A stretch of DNA of 64,000 nucleotides from Lacihabitans sp. CS3-21 (GCF_024343675.1 NZ_RJUD01000104.1:62001-126000); one strand, 5' to 3'. Positions 1-8,821 are shown, counted from the first letter of the stretch. Numbers and translations: made by a program. The notes: generated by a model not told the origin, from the sequence alone.

Positions 1-122
1 GGTTGACCATAAGTTATTTTAACGTTTGCACTTTCAGTAGTTATGGCTGGGCTAGCTGCAGGCTTTTGTGCAAATGCGAATGAGCTGATTAACGCAAAAA
101 ATACAAATATGCTTTTTTTCAT
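1..122 (-). CDS. Small exported protein, N-terminal fragment (possibly DUF2911-like)
   Basis: Only the first 40 codons lie in the window; the gene runs off the left edge. The ATG at 122 opens a clear signal peptide (MKKSIFVFFALISSFAFA, then Gln), followed by a short Ala/Pro linker and the beginning of a beta-rich domain (VKITYGQP). That opening resembles the start of DUF2911 proteins of Bacteroidota, but too little is present to be sure. It lies 56 bases behind the ABC ATPase on the same strand and may be co-transcribed with it. The signal peptide is seen directly; the family is a guess. Confidence 0.5.
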   Translation of the reverse strand, partial: MKKSIFVFFALISSFAFAQKPAASPAITTESANVKITYGQ

Positions 123-178
123 TTTTGTTGAAATATTAAGTTGAAAAATTGTTTCGAATATATAAACGACCGAAAGTC

Positions 179-913
179 TCAATTAGTTTTTTCGGCCAAT
201 TTTTTTGCCATTTCCAAAGGATTCGTTGGATTTGGATTCAAAGTATCTGACTCAATTAGACCGTCTCTTAATCTGATAATCCGGTGGGCGTAATTGGCTA
301 TGTCTTCTTCGTGTGTTACCATTATTATGGTGTTCCCTTTTTCATAAATTTCATGAAAAAGCTGCATAATTTCATACGAAGTTTTAGTGTCGAGGTTACC
401 GGTTGGTTCGTCAGCCAGCAATATGGAAGGGTCGTTTACCAAAGCTCTAGCTACTGCCACACGTTGACGTTGTCCACCAGAAAGCTCGTTGGGTTTATGT
501 AGAGAACGCTCACCTAAACCTACACTAGCCAAAACAGCCTGAGCTTTTTCGGTTCGAGCGGCTTTGCCATAACCTGCATAAATGAGTGGTAAAGCTACAT
601 TTTCTAAAGAAGACTGGCGAGGCAACAAGTTGAAGGTTTGAAATACGAACCCAATTTCTTTGTTTCTTACTTCAGCGAGTTCGTTCTCACTCATTCCGCT
701 AACATCTTTATTATTTAGGACATAAGTTCCAGAAGTCGGAGAATCTAAACAGCCAATAATGTTCATCAAAGTAGATTTTCCAGATCCAGAAGGTCCCATA
801 AATGCTACATATTCCCCTTTTTTAATGGTAATCGTCACATCTTTCAATGCATCAATCACTTCAGAGCCCATCACATATCTTTTGGCGATATTCTTAGTTT
901 CGATAATAACCAT
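179..913 (-). CDS. ABC transporter ATP-binding protein, LolD/MacB type
   Basis: This is a cytoplasmic ATPase of 244 residues that would energise an inner-membrane permease of the lipoprotein-release or macrolide-export class. Walker A is at residues 40-48 (GPSGSGKST), the Q-loop near 92, the signature [15 protein letters not shown] from 144, Walker [13 protein letters not shown] from 164, and the switch histidine in MVTHE near 201. The conserved TGNLD after Walker B and the short length fit the LolD/MacB/FtsE group. No FtsX-like permease gene is adjacent here; the window edge is 180 bases away and the next gene downstream encodes a small exported protein. The start at 913 is the first ATG and lies 33 bases behind a -7-like element. 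Confidence 0.9.
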   Translation of the reverse strand: MVIIETKNIAKRYVMGSEVIDALKDVTITIKKGEYVAFMGPSGSGKSTLMNIIGCLDSPTSGTYVLNNKDVSGMSENELAEVRNKEIGFVFQTFNLLPRQSSLENVALPLIYAGYGKAARTEKAQAVLASVGLGERSLHKPNELSGGQRQRVAVARALVNDPSILLADEPTGNLDTKTSYEIMQLFHEIYEKGNTIIMVTHEEDIANYAHRIIRLRDGLIESDTLNPNPTNPLEMAKKLAEKTN

Positions 914-946
914 ACTATCGGTTTTTATTTATTTTTTTGAAAGCAA

Positions 947-954
947 CAAAGTTA
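947..954 (-). promoter_or_regulatory. Candidate -7 element (TAACTTTG) of the ABC ATPase gene
   Basis: Read on the minus strand this matches TAnnTTTG, the -7 consensus of primary sigma factor promoters in Bacteroidota. It lies 33 bases upstream of the ATG at 913. I see no good TTTG -33 box at the expected distance. Confidence 0.4.
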
Positions 955-1027
955 TATTTTATTTTTTGGTGAAGCATTTATTTTCTACCAACGAATTATT
1001 TGGCGGATGGGTGGTAGGAAATAGATT

Positions 1028-1531
1028 TCAAATTCCATATAAATTCAGTAAATCCTTTTTCTCTCCAAATGGAATGGTTTTCTCAAAAACAAACCCCAAT
1101 TTTTGTAAAAGAGCATTTGAAGGGATATTCCTCGGATCAACAATAGCAATAATTCTGCTTATTTTCAAAGCATCTTTCCCATATTCTAAAGTAGCATTTG
1201 CTATTTCATGTCCAAATCCTTTTCCGATAAAGTCTGGCAGAAAGGCAAAGCCTAAATCGACATTTTCTAATTCTTCTCTTTTAATAAAGCCACACATACC
1301 AATTGATTTTTGCGTCAATTTTTCACCCACCAAATAGAATCCAAAACCATTTTCTTCGTAACTTTTTAAAGAGCCATTTTTCAAATAATTTTCGGCATCA
1401 ACTAAATTCCTGACACCTTTGTCTCCGATAAACTGCAGCCAAGTAGGCGTGTTAACCAATTCTAATATGAATGGGGCGTCGGCCAAAGTGAATTTTCGGA
1501 GAATCAATCGTTCAGTTTCAAGAATCAGCAT
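1028..1531 (-). CDS. GNAT family N-acetyltransferase (RimJ/RimL-like)
   Basis: A 167-residue acetyltransferase of the Acetyltransf_3 type. The N-terminus (LETERLILRKFTLADAPFI) is the typical first strand and helix of RimJ/RimL-like proteins. The acetyl-CoA binding segment is around residues 100-120 (DLGFAFLPDFIGKGFGHEIANA), with the R/Q-x-x-G-x-G loop degenerated to IGKGFGHE. The last third (IVDPRNIPSNALLQKLGFVFEKT) holds the usual Asn and the LGF beta-bulge motif. The substrate cannot be told: ribosomal protein, drug or small amine. It stands alone, divergent from the YpdA-like gene. Confidence 0.85.
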   Translation of the reverse strand: MLILETERLILRKFTLADAPFILELVNTPTWLQFIGDKGVRNLVDAENYLKNGSLKSYEENGFGFYLVGEKLTQKSIGMCGFIKREELENVDLGFAFLPDFIGKGFGHEIANATLEYGKDALKISRIIAIVDPRNIPSNALLQKLGFVFEKTIPFGEKKDLLNLYGI

Positions 1532-1625
1532 TTTATGAAATTATAATGTGTTCGAAAATTAAGAATTATTTCAAAACAATTCATTTATAATACCGTATTC
1601 AAGTTCAAAAAACGTTGTTTGTCCG

Positions 1626-1633
1626 TAAATTTG
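1626..1633 (+). promoter_or_regulatory. Candidate -7 element (TAAATTTG) of the YpdA-like gene
   Basis: Matches TAnnTTTG and ends only four bases before the ATG at 1638. If it is used, the transcript would be leaderless or nearly so. Confidence 0.45.
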
Positions 1634-1637
1634 TTTC

Positions 1638-2612
1638 ATGGAAAAATATGATGTAGTAATAATCGGAGGTGGTCCAATTGGTTTGGCTTGTGGAATTGAA
1701 TGCCAGCTATCAGGCTTAAGTTATGTGATTTTGGAAAAGGGATGTTTGGTAAACTCGCTATATAACTATCCTACAACCATGACTTTTTTCAGTACATCTG
1801 AAAGGCTGGAGATTGGTGGGGTACCATTTGTCTCTATTTCAGCAAAACCCACGCGTTCAGAAGCCTTAGAATATTACAGAAGAGTTACTCAAAATAGAAC
1901 GCTGAATGTAAGGCTTTTCGAAGAAGTTACATCTGTAGAAAATAATGATATTGAATATGTAACAACCACAAATAAAGCAGTATATCATTCCAAATCCATA
2001 GTTTTAGCAACGGGATTCTATGATATTCCAAATACTTTGGGAATTGAAGGAGAAAATTTACCTAAAGTAACACACTATTATAAAGATCCTCATTTTTATG
2101 CTTTTCAGAAGGTTTTGGTTGTTGGGTCCAATAATTCATCGGTAGATGTTGCCCTAGAAACTTGGAGGAAAGGAGCTGATGTAACGATGGTGATTCGGGA
2201 ACCAGAAATCGGGAAAAGTGTTAAATATTGGGTGAGGCCAGATATTGAAAATAGGATTGCTGAGGGTTCTATAAAGGCCTATTTCAACTCAGAAATTTTG
2301 AAAATTACAGAAAAAGCTGTGTTTGTTAAAACTCCAGATGCCGAAATTTCAATTGAAAATGATTGGGTATTGGCGATGACTGGCTACAAGCCAAATCTGC
2401 CATTTTTGGAGAAAATGGGTATTAATCTATCTCTAGACCAACAAAGAAAGCCAGAATACAATGAAAATACCATGGAAACCAATTTGCCCAACGTTTTCAT
2501 TGCGGGTGTTATATGTGGTGGAATGGATACACGTAGCTTGTTTATTGAAAACTCAAGAGTACATGCGGAATTAATTGTAAAGCGGATTTTGGAGAAGAAC
2601 AAAATCAATTAA
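1638..2612 (+). CDS. ypdA: YpdA-like FAD/NAD(P)H flavoprotein (bacillithiol disulfide reductase family)
   Basis: A 324-residue flavoprotein of the thioredoxin-reductase-like family. The FAD-binding GGGPIG is at residues 10-15, a second Rossmann motif (VVGSNNSSVDVALE) lies near the middle, and the FAD-proximal GD-type motif appears near the C-terminus as NVFIAGVICGG. The redox CxxC of thioredoxin reductase is absent, as in YpdA/Bdr, which in Firmicutes reduces bacillithiol disulfide with NADPH. By family knowledge this suggests the organism uses bacillithiol or a related thiol, although no bsh gene is in the window. The ATG at 1638 sits almost on top of a -7 element. The gene is monocistronic. 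Confidence 0.85.
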   Translation: MEKYDVVIIGGGPIGLACGIECQLSGLSYVILEKGCLVNSLYNYPTTMTFFSTSERLEIGGVPFVSISAKPTRSEALEYYRRVTQNRTLNVRLFEEVTSVENNDIEYVTTTNKAVYHSKSIVLATGFYDIPNTLGIEGENLPKVTHYYKDPHFYAFQKVLVVGSNNSSVDVALETWRKGADVTMVIREPEIGKSVKYWVRPDIENRIAEGSIKAYFNSEILKITEKAVFVKTPDAEISIENDWVLAMTGYKPNLPFLEKMGINLSLDQQRKPEYNENTMETNLPNVFIAGVICGGMDTRSLFIENSRVHAELIVKRILEKNKIN

Positions 2613-2734
2613 TTTCAATTTCTCCAACTGCTGATCAGAATTCTTAAAATTGCACTTCTCCAATTAATTATTTGACAATCAATAGTTTACTATAAATTAA
2701 TATATTGGCTGTAAGTTTATTAAAAATAAATTCG

Positions 2735-2742
2735 TACCTTTG
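2735..2742 (+). promoter_or_regulatory. Candidate -7 element (TACCTTTG) of typA
   Basis: A clear TAnnTTTG element 66 bases upstream of the typA ATG at 2809, leaving a leader of about 60 bases. No strong -33 TTTG is seen. Confidence 0.5.
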
Positions 2743-2808
2743 CGGACTTTTTAGGGCTAATCTCCTAGAAAAAATCAATCTAAAAATCCTTTTTTGAAGG
2801 GAATCAAA

Positions 2809-4635
2809 ATGCAAGAAATAAGAAATATCGCCATCATTGCTCACGTTGACCACGGTAAAACTACCCTTGTTGACAAAATCATCCACGCTTCTAAAATCTT
2901 TAGAGAAAACCAAGAGTTTGGAGATTTAATCCTCGACAACAACGACCTTGAGCGTGAAAGAGGTATCACTATCGTATCAAAAAACGTATCTGTTAGATAT
3001 AAAGGTATCAAAATCAATATCATTGATACGCCTGGTCACGCCGACTTTGGTGGTGAGGTAGAGCGTGTATTGAAATTGGCCGATGGAGTTATTTTATTGG
3101 TAGATGCTTTTGAAGGTCCAATGCCACAAACACGTTTTGTACTAGGTAAAGCCATCGATTTAGGATTGAAGCCGATTGTTATAGTAAACAAGGTAGATAA
3201 AGAAAACTGTCGTCCTGACGAAGTACACGAAAATGTATTCGACTTGATGTTTAACCTTAACGCTACAGAAGATCAATTAGATTTTCCTTGTCTTTATGGT
3301 TCATCAAAACAAGGTTGGATGAGTACAGATTGGAAAGTTCCAACAGATACCATTACTCCTCTTTTGGATGCCATCATCGAATTTATTCCACCATCTCCAA
3401 TTGTGGAAGGTACTCCACAAATGCAAATTACTTCATTGGACTATAACTCATTTGTGGGTAGGATAGCCATTGGTAGAGTAGCGAGAGGTACATTGAAAGA
3501 AGGTATGCAAGTATCACTTTGTAAAGCGGATGGTACTATCAAAAAAATGAGAATCAAAGAATTGCAGGTTTTTGAAGGATTGGGTAGAGTAAAAACGGAC
3601 ACTGTGGGTTGTGGAGAAATTTGTGCTATTACTGGTTTGGACGACTTTGAGATTGGCGATACTGTAGCTGATGCAGAGAATCCTGAGGCTTTGACAAGAA
3701 TTTCAATAGATGAGCCTACCATGAACATGTTGTTCACTATCAACAATTCACCGTTCTTTGGTAAAGAAGGAAAATTCGTTACCTCGCGTCACGTAAGAGA
3801 GCGTTTGATGAAAGAAACAGAAAAAAACCTAGCTCTTAAAGTTAAGCAAGGCGATTCAGAAGATAAATTTATAGTGTTTGGTCGTGGTATTCTTCACTTG
3901 TCGGTTTTGATTGAAACCATGCGTCGTGAAGGATATGAGTTCCAAGTTGGTCAGCCACAAGTATTGTATATGGACGGACCAAACGGAGAGCGTATGGAGC
4001 CAATTGAGACCTTGGTTGTGGATGTTCCTGAAGAAACTGCTGGTAAAGTAATTGAATTGGCCACTCAAAGAAAAGGTGAGCTTTTGATAATGGAACCAAA
4101 AGGCGATTTACAACATTTGGAGTTCAACATTCCTTCAAGAGGATTGATTGGTTTGCGTTCAAATGTATTGACCGCAACACAAGGGGAAGCCATCATGAAC
4201 CACCGTTTCAAGTCTTATGAGCCTTATAAAGGAGTTATTCCTGGTCGTACGAACGGTTCAATGATATCCATGGGTAATGGCCCTGCCGTTCCTTACGCTA
4301 TCGACAAATTGCAAGATAGAGGCGTATTTTTCATCGATCCAGGCGAAGATATCTACATGGGTATGGTAGTAGGTGAGCACAATCGTCAGAACGACATAGT
4401 GGTGAACTTACAGACTTCGAAGAAGTTGACCAACATGCGTGCTTCAGGTTCGGATGACAACGTGAAAATTACACCAAAGTTGAACTTCTCTTTGGAAGAA
4501 TGTATGGAATACATCCAAAAAGACGAGTACTTAGAAGTAACACCTAAGTCGTTGAGAATGAGAAAGATTTATCTTGATGAGAACGAACGTAAACGTTCTG
4601 AGCGTATGTCAGAAACCAATGCTGCTTTGGTTTAA
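2809..4635 (+). CDS. typA: Translational GTPase TypA/BipA
   Basis: A ribosome-binding GTPase of the EF-G family involved in ribosome assembly and stress or cold adaptation. Counting from the ATG at 2809 it has 608 residues, matching the family length. The G1 motif AHVDHGKT is at residues 11-18, the switch-I region reads RERGITI, G3 is DTPGHADFGGEVERVL and G4 is NKVDKENCRP. Domain II, the EF-G-like domains III and V, and the TypA-specific C-terminal domain follow (SRGLIGLRS, VVGEHNRQNDI). A TTG at 2794 in the same frame would add five residues, but the ATG gives the conventional start. A strong hairpin terminator follows the stop. Confidence 0.97.
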   Translation: MQEIRNIAIIAHVDHGKTTLVDKIIHASKIFRENQEFGDLILDNNDLERERGITIVSKNVSVRYKGIKINIIDTPGHADFGGEVERVLKLADGVILLVDAFEGPMPQTRFVLGKAIDLGLKPIVIVNKVDKENCRPDEVHENVFDLMFNLNATEDQLDFPCLYGSSKQGWMSTDWKVPTDTITPLLDAIIEFIPPSPIVEGTPQMQITSLDYNSFVGRIAIGRVARGTLKEGMQVSLCKADGTIKKMRIKELQVFEGLGRVKTDTVGCGEICAITGLDDFEIGDTVADAENPEALTRISIDEPTMNMLFTINNSPFFGKEGKFVTSRHVRERLMKETEKNLALKVKQGDSEDKFIVFGRGILHLSVLIETMRREGYEFQVGQPQVLYMDGPNGERMEPIETLVVDVPEETAGKVIELATQRKGELLIMEPKGDLQHLEFNIPSRGLIGLRSNVLTATQGEAIMNHRFKSYEPYKGVIPGRTNGSMISMGNGPAVPYAIDKLQDRGVFFIDPGEDIYMGMVVGEHNRQNDIVVNLQTSKKLTNMRASGSDDNVKITPKLNFSLEECMEYIQKDEYLEVTPKSLRMRKIYLDENERKRSERMSETNAALV

Positions 4636-4683
4636 GAATTTGATTTGATGGTTAGTTGGTTTGACCAATTTTAAGAATTTTGC

Positions 4684-4716
4684 AAAGCCTCAATGAATTT
4701 CATTGGGGCTTTTTCG
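4684..4716 (+). terminator. Rho-independent terminator of typA
   Basis: AAAGCCTCAATG (4684-4695) pairs with CATTGGGGCTTT (4701-4712), 12 base pairs with one G-U pair and a five-base loop, followed by a T-rich tract. It lies 48 bases after the typA stop. Confidence 0.8.
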
Positions 4717-4724
4717 TATTTTTG
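4717..4724 (+). promoter_or_regulatory. Candidate -7 element (TATTTTTG) of the YciI-ribD pair
   Basis: TAnnTTTG directly behind the typA terminator and 21 bases before the ATG at 4746. The T-run of the terminator abuts the promoter element. Confidence 0.5.
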
Positions 4725-4745
4725 AGGAAAATATAATGTTAACCA

Positions 4746-5039
4746 ATGCCCCAATATCTCCTAGTCGCTCATGATGGCGATGCCCCAAATGCACTAGAAA
4801 AACGAATGGAAGTTCGTCCACGACATTTTGAATATGCCCGACGAATGAAGGCAGAAGGTAAAATAATAGTTGGTGGAGCTCAACTTACTGATGATGGAAA
4901 GATGAAAGGTTCCGCTGTAATTTTGAATTTTGAAGATGAAAATGGCCTTCAAGAATACCTAAATAATGAGCCTTATATTTTAGAAGGCGTATGGGCGAGT
5001 TATACCATCACACCTTTTAGAATAGCCGATTTATCTTGA
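4746..5039 (+). CDS. YciI-like protein (YCII domain)
   Basis: A 97-residue ferredoxin-like alpha/beta barrel protein. The start (MPQYLLVAHDGDAPNALEKRM), the RPRHFEYARRM segment and the GGAQLTDDGKMKGSAVIL strand pair are typical of the YciI superfamily, whose conserved His/Asp pair is thought to form a small active site; the His in VAHDG is present. The biochemical role is unknown for most members. Its stop codon shares one base with the ribD ATG (TGATG), so translation of the two is probably coupled. Confidence 0.85.
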   Translation: MPQYLLVAHDGDAPNALEKRMEVRPRHFEYARRMKAEGKIIVGGAQLTDDGKMKGSAVILNFEDENGLQEYLNNEPYILEGVWASYTITPFRIADLS

Positions 5040-6082
5040 TGGAACGTCAAAATGCCGACCAAGTTTTCATGGAAAGAGCCCTCCAGCTGGCCGCTTTGGG
5101 CAGAGAATGGGTGAGTCCAAATCCTATGGTTGGCTGTGTAATTGTGCATGATGGTCTTATCATAGGCGAAGGATTTCATCAAAAGTATGGAGAAGCTCAT
5201 GCAGAAGTAAATGCGGTTAATGCTGTTATTAACAAAGAGTTACTGCATGAAGCCACTGTTTATGTAACACTCGAACCGTGTGCTCATTTCGGAAAAACTC
5301 CGCCCTGTGCCGATTTGTTGATAAAACACAAAATTAAAAAAGTAGTAGTCTGTAATCTCGATCCATTTCCCCAAGTTTCCGGAATTGGTGTTAAAAAACT
5401 GCAAGAAGCTGGAATAGAGGTTGTAGTAGGTGTTTTGGCTCAAGAAGGAGAAGAACTCAACAAACGTTTTTTCAAAGCACATCGCTTTGGATTACCATAT
5501 ATAGTCATAAAATGGGCTGAAACATCCGACGGATACGTGGCTCAAAAGGACGGAAATCCGTTGGCGATTTCAAATACAACCACTAATATCACAGTTCACC
5601 GTTGGCGAGCTGAAGAAGCTGGTATTTTAGTTGGAACTAACACTATTTTGAACGACAATCCCCAACTGAATGCCCGAAATTGGCCAGAAGCTAATAATCC
5701 GACGCGAATAATTATTGATAGAAACTTGAGGATTCAAGGTGATTTCCATATTTTAGATCAAAAGCAAAAAACTTTAATTTACAATCTTCACAAAAATCAA
5801 AGCATTGATAATCTTGAATATATTAAAATCGAATCGGAAATAGATTTTCTAAATAAAATGCTTTCAAGCCTCAAAAATAGAGGCATAAATAGCATTTTGG
5901 TAGAAGGCGGTCCACAACTTATTCAGTCTTTTTTTGAGGAACAGCTTTATGATGAAATCAGAATTATTAAAAGTGGTCGTGCGATAAAGGAAGGAATCAA
6001 CGCTCCAAATGTACCCAGTGGGATACCTTTGGTCAAAAATTACAGTATCCTCAACGATCAGATTTTTATATTTGCACGATAA
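5039..6082 (+). CDS. ribD: Bifunctional deaminase/reductase RibD (riboflavin synthesis)
   Basis: Catalyses two steps of riboflavin synthesis: deamination of the diaminopyrimidine product of GTP cyclohydrolase II and NADPH-dependent reduction of its ribose side chain. The N-terminal cytidine-deaminase-like domain (about residues 1-145) carries the zinc and proton-transfer residues in EAHAEVNAV and PCAHFGKTPPC. The C-terminal reductase domain starts near residue 150 (IVIKWAETSDGYVAQ) and contains VEGGPQLIQSF near the end. The ATG at 5039 overlaps the upstream stop. A TTG at 5036 would add one residue. No other rib gene is adjacent, as often in Bacteroidota. Confidence 0.95.
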   Translation: MERQNADQVFMERALQLAALGREWVSPNPMVGCVIVHDGLIIGEGFHQKYGEAHAEVNAVNAVINKELLHEATVYVTLEPCAHFGKTPPCADLLIKHKIKKVVVCNLDPFPQVSGIGVKKLQEAGIEVVVGVLAQEGEELNKRFFKAHRFGLPYIVIKWAETSDGYVAQKDGNPLAISNTTTNITVHRWRAEEAGILVGTNTILNDNPQLNARNWPEANNPTRIIIDRNLRIQGDFHILDQKQKTLIYNLHKNQSIDNLEYIKIESEIDFLNKMLSSLKNRGINSILVEGGPQLIQSFFEEQLYDEIRIIKSGRAIKEGINAPNVPSGIPLVKNYSILNDQIFIFAR

Positions 6083-6163
6083 TTCCAACCTTTTTTTCGT
6101 TATTGGAATCATTCTTGTACCCTTTTGAATACTCATATGTCGGTATTCTGCCTTTTGTAAAAT

Positions 6164-6718
6164 ATGTCAAACGATAAACTTGTAGTGGAGGCCTGCATTC
6201 GTGAGGAGCGGGTGGCTCAGCGGCAATTGTATGAACAATTTGCTGGGAAACTCTTTGCCGTATCGCTCAGATATATGAAAAGCCGAGATGAAGCCCAAGA
6301 TGTTTTACAAGACGCATTTATTAAGATTTTTAAAAACTTAAACGCTTTCCGTTTCGATTGTCCATTGGAAGCTTGGTTGAAGAGAATTGTGATAAATACG
6401 GCTTTGAAGGCTATTCAAAAGCGTGGACAAATGCCCTCGATTGACATCGTTGATTATCATGGAGAATTGGATAAGAGTCCTGGGAATTTGGGTTTAGAAA
6501 ACCTCCAAATGGAAACTTTGTTGGGGCTAATAAATGAGCTTCCGGAAGGATGTAGGGCGGTTTTTAACTTATATGCCATAGAAGGATTTAAACATCAAGA
6601 AATTGCAGAATTGTTGAATATTACAGAAGGAACTTCAAAATCTCAGTTTTCGAGAGCGAGAATGCTTTTAATGGAAAAAATAGACAAAGAAAATATTAGA
6701 CTGGCCAAAGCCAATTAA
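6164..6718 (+). CDS. RNA polymerase sigma factor, ECF type
   Basis: A 184-residue sigma-70-family factor with only regions 2 and 4. Region 2 is at about residues 20-85 (LFAVSLRYMKSRDEAQDVLQDAFIKIFKNL, here cited as key residues RYMKSRDEAQDVLQDAF), and region 4 with its helix-turn-helix is at about 125-170 (HQEIAELLNITEGTSKSQ). It lies four bases before a membrane protein gene in the same direction; such pairs in Bacteroidota often couple a sigma factor with a membrane-anchored partner that acts as anti-sigma or as regulated product. Which promoters it reads cannot be told here. Confidence 0.92.
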   Translation: MSNDKLVVEACIREERVAQRQLYEQFAGKLFAVSLRYMKSRDEAQDVLQDAFIKIFKNLNAFRFDCPLEAWLKRIVINTALKAIQKRGQMPSIDIVDYHGELDKSPGNLGLENLQMETLLGLINELPEGCRAVFNLYAIEGFKHQEIAELLNITEGTSKSQFSRARMLLMEKIDKENIRLAKAN

Positions 6719-6722
6719 ATCA

Positions 6723-8219
6723 ATGGAATCAGAATTCAAAAATTTCGAAAATCAGTGGAAAGAGGCCATGAAGGACGCCTCAGTGCCGCCTCCCGATTTT
6801 GTTTGGGAAAATATCGAAAAAGAACTTGATCAGAAGAAAAAGAAAAGAGTGGCTTTTTTGTGGTGGAAGAATCCAGCATTAATGTCGGGTATTGCCGCTG
6901 CTTTGGTTTTAGGTCTTACAGTGCTATTTGTAAACAATAATAAATCGTCTGAAAAAACAATACAACTAGTTGGTAATCATAATGTAAATACAGAGAAAGA
7001 CAATTTGGCTTCTTCAACTGAAATAAAAATAAATAAGGAAAAACAACTTATCATTGACACACAAAATAAGGGTTCTCTGGGTCTTAAAAATAATGATTTA
7101 GCTACTTTAAACACGTTGGGTCATGAAAGACAGCGTGAGGTTGGAAGAAATTCAAATTTACTTGCCGGTAGTAAAAATTCAAATTTTATTGGTGAACGAA
7201 ATGGAAGTATTGCTTTGATAAATCCGGCAGGTAGTGAGCTTTTCAAGGTTGCATCACAAAATGAGGAAGAGAAGCGTTATAACACACTTAATGAAAATCA
7301 GAAATCAGAAATCAGTAAAATTAAACAGAAAGGATTTAGGGATTTTGCGAATAGATTTCAACCTTTTCGCTCTCATATAAGTGTTGATTTTGAAGATGCG
7401 GTAGCAGAAGTAAAAACGCCGAAAGATAAATTATGGTTTGGTTTAAGCTCTGGAGTGGCTCCATTTAATCCAAATTTTGAAAATACGGGATTCACCGGTG
7501 AAGCTCTCAGTTCAGCAAGAAATGACGCTGCTTTTGTTACTAAAAATACTGATTTTTCTATGTCTCCTTCAAGTCCTAGTTCACAAGGGAATGTTGCTAG
7601 CTTGTTGCCAAACGGTTTGCCAGAAAACAGCTTTAAAAACGGTACGGCTTTGAATTTCGGCTTTTCATTTGGTAAAAAACTTAAAAAAAGAATTGGCGTT
7701 GAAAGTGGGTTGAGATACATGCAAGCGAGTGCTTTTTTAAGTACCAATGTGTATGCAATAGACGAAACTACTGGAGAAGTAAATAGCTATTTTCAGTCAA
7801 ATTATTTAGACAAACAAGCCAATAATACACAAACTGTTTTATCGGTAAATGCTACAAATAAGCAGCTTTACAATTATTTCAACGTACCTCTTTTACTAAA
7901 CTACAGTCTACCTATCGTTAAAAATTTGGATGTAGAGGCTCTAGGTGGTATTAGTGGGGATTTGTTTGTTTTTGGGAAGTCTGATTCTGAAAACACAAGA
8001 AGTTCTAATCTTACAGCAGCAAACTCTGCTTTCAATTTATTGAATGTCAGCGGAATGGGTGGTTTAAGATTAAACTACAATATTAATAAATCTTGGGAAG
8101 CCAACATGGGGACTACTTTTCAGCATGCTTTAATTTCTGGCGTTTCAAGCGACCAGAATTTGAGTTTTAAACCAAGGACCTTTGGAATTAATTATGGCGT
8201 AAGGTTTAAAATGAAATGA
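6723..8219 (+). CDS. Membrane-anchored protein with C-terminal outer-membrane beta-barrel-like domain
   Basis: 498 residues, translated right behind the ECF sigma gene. Residues 1-45 are cytoplasmic and charged (DFVWENIEKELDQKKKKR), followed by one transmembrane helix at about 52-70 (LMSGIAAALVLGLTVLFVN). A long low-complexity Asn/Ser/Lys-rich linker spans about 70-235. The last 260 residues alternate in the manner of a porin-like beta-barrel (LWFGLSSGVAPFNP, LNFGFSFGKKLKKRIGVESGLRYM, ending GINYGVRFKMK). The N-terminal layout resembles anti-sigma factors, with the barrel in place of a periplasmic domain. No known anti-sigma zinc motif is present. The function is inferred from position only. 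Confidence 0.7.
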   Translation: MESEFKNFENQWKEAMKDASVPPPDFVWENIEKELDQKKKKRVAFLWWKNPALMSGIAAALVLGLTVLFVNNNKSSEKTIQLVGNHNVNTEKDNLASSTEIKINKEKQLIIDTQNKGSLGLKNNDLATLNTLGHERQREVGRNSNLLAGSKNSNFIGERNGSIALINPAGSELFKVASQNEEEKRYNTLNENQKSEISKIKQKGFRDFANRFQPFRSHISVDFEDAVAEVKTPKDKLWFGLSSGVAPFNPNFENTGFTGEALSSARNDAAFVTKNTDFSMSPSSPSSQGNVASLLPNGLPENSFKNGTALNFGFSFGKKLKKRIGVESGLRYMQASAFLSTNVYAIDETTGEVNSYFQSNYLDKQANNTQTVLSVNATNKQLYNYFNVPLLLNYSLPIVKNLDVEALGGISGDLFVFGKSDSENTRSSNLTAANSAFNLLNVSGMGGLRLNYNINKSWEANMGTTFQHALISGVSSDQNLSFKPRTFGINYGVRFKMK

Positions 8220-8271
8220 AAAATAGGTTAATTTTTGTAGGATAAAAATAAAAAAGCATTTTGTATATATA

Positions 8272-8313
8272 CCTTAAAAAATTTTTAAGGCCACCCTTTA
8301 GAGCAGCCTTAAA
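8272..8313. terminator. Convergent-gene hairpin region
   Basis: Between two convergent genes there is an AT-rich near-palindrome (CCTTAAAAA/TTTTTAAGG around 8272-8290) overlapping a second stem, TTTAAGGC (8284-8291) with GCCTTAAA (8306-8313). On the minus strand the second hairpin is followed by an A/T tract, so it may terminate the small gene at 8319-8702; the first may serve the plus-strand gene. Confidence 0.4.
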
Positions 8314-8318
8314 TTCAA

Positions 8319-8702
8319 TTATAAATTTCGACCTACAAAGTCATTAAACTCTTCTTTTAGTTCGCCAAAAAGTTTTACAAACATTTTTACTCTGTCTCTA
8401 AGACTCAAGTCTTCAGTAGTTTTTCGGTGATCAATGGCCACTGGATTTTTCTTTATTTCAATCTCCATTTCTTGCTCTGAATGCTTAATATAATGTTTAA
8501 GCAAGTCTATTTCATTTTTTTGAATGATAAACTTGTTTTGAAATTTTTCTACAAGTTTTTTTACTTCCAAATTGGTATTTTTCTCACTGACTTCTGCCAG
8601 TCTGTTTTTAAATATAACAATTTCATCTTGATAAAAATCCAAAGCTTTTAACCATTCAACATGGTCTTCGTGAAGGTCGAAAAAGTAGGTTTGAGTTTCC
8701 AT
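8319..8702 (-). CDS. Helical hypothetical protein
   Basis: 127 residues, no signal peptide and no membrane helix. It is almost entirely charged and helical, with Glu/Lys-rich heptad-like stretches (VKKLVEKFQNKFIIQKNEIDLLKHY at about residues 48-72, cited by key residues) that suggest a coiled coil or small helical bundle. A conserved-looking aromatic start (TYFFDLHEDHVEWLKALDFYQDE) contains two His and several acidic residues, which recalls small metal-binding helical bundles, but no known motif is complete. I do not recognise a function. It lies alone on the minus strand between the ECF locus and the GH32 gene. Confidence 0.6.
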   Translation of the reverse strand: METQTYFFDLHEDHVEWLKALDFYQDEIVIFKNRLAEVSEKNTNLEVKKLVEKFQNKFIIQKNEIDLLKHYIKHSEQEMEIEIKKNPVAIDHRKTTEDLSLRDRVKMFVKLFGELKEEFNDFVGRNL

Positions 8703-8821
8703 TTTTAATCTTGTTTTGTTTACTCAAATCAAGAGAAAATAAAATAAGTAAATAATGAGATATATCAATATTTGACCTAAAAAATATCACATTGTAATTT
8801 TCAAGAATTCAAAAAACAACT

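Noticed and set aside
759-1337. 192-codon open frame on the plus strand
   Set aside because: It runs antisense through the ABC ATPase 5' end and the GNAT gene, both of which have complete family motifs; its translation has no recognisable domain.
6082-6148. ribD terminator and an operator before the ECF gene (ATTCCAA/TTGGAAT, GAATAC/GTATTC)
   Set aside because: Stems are only 6-7 base pairs with 10-14-base loops and no T-run in the right place; too weak to list as features.
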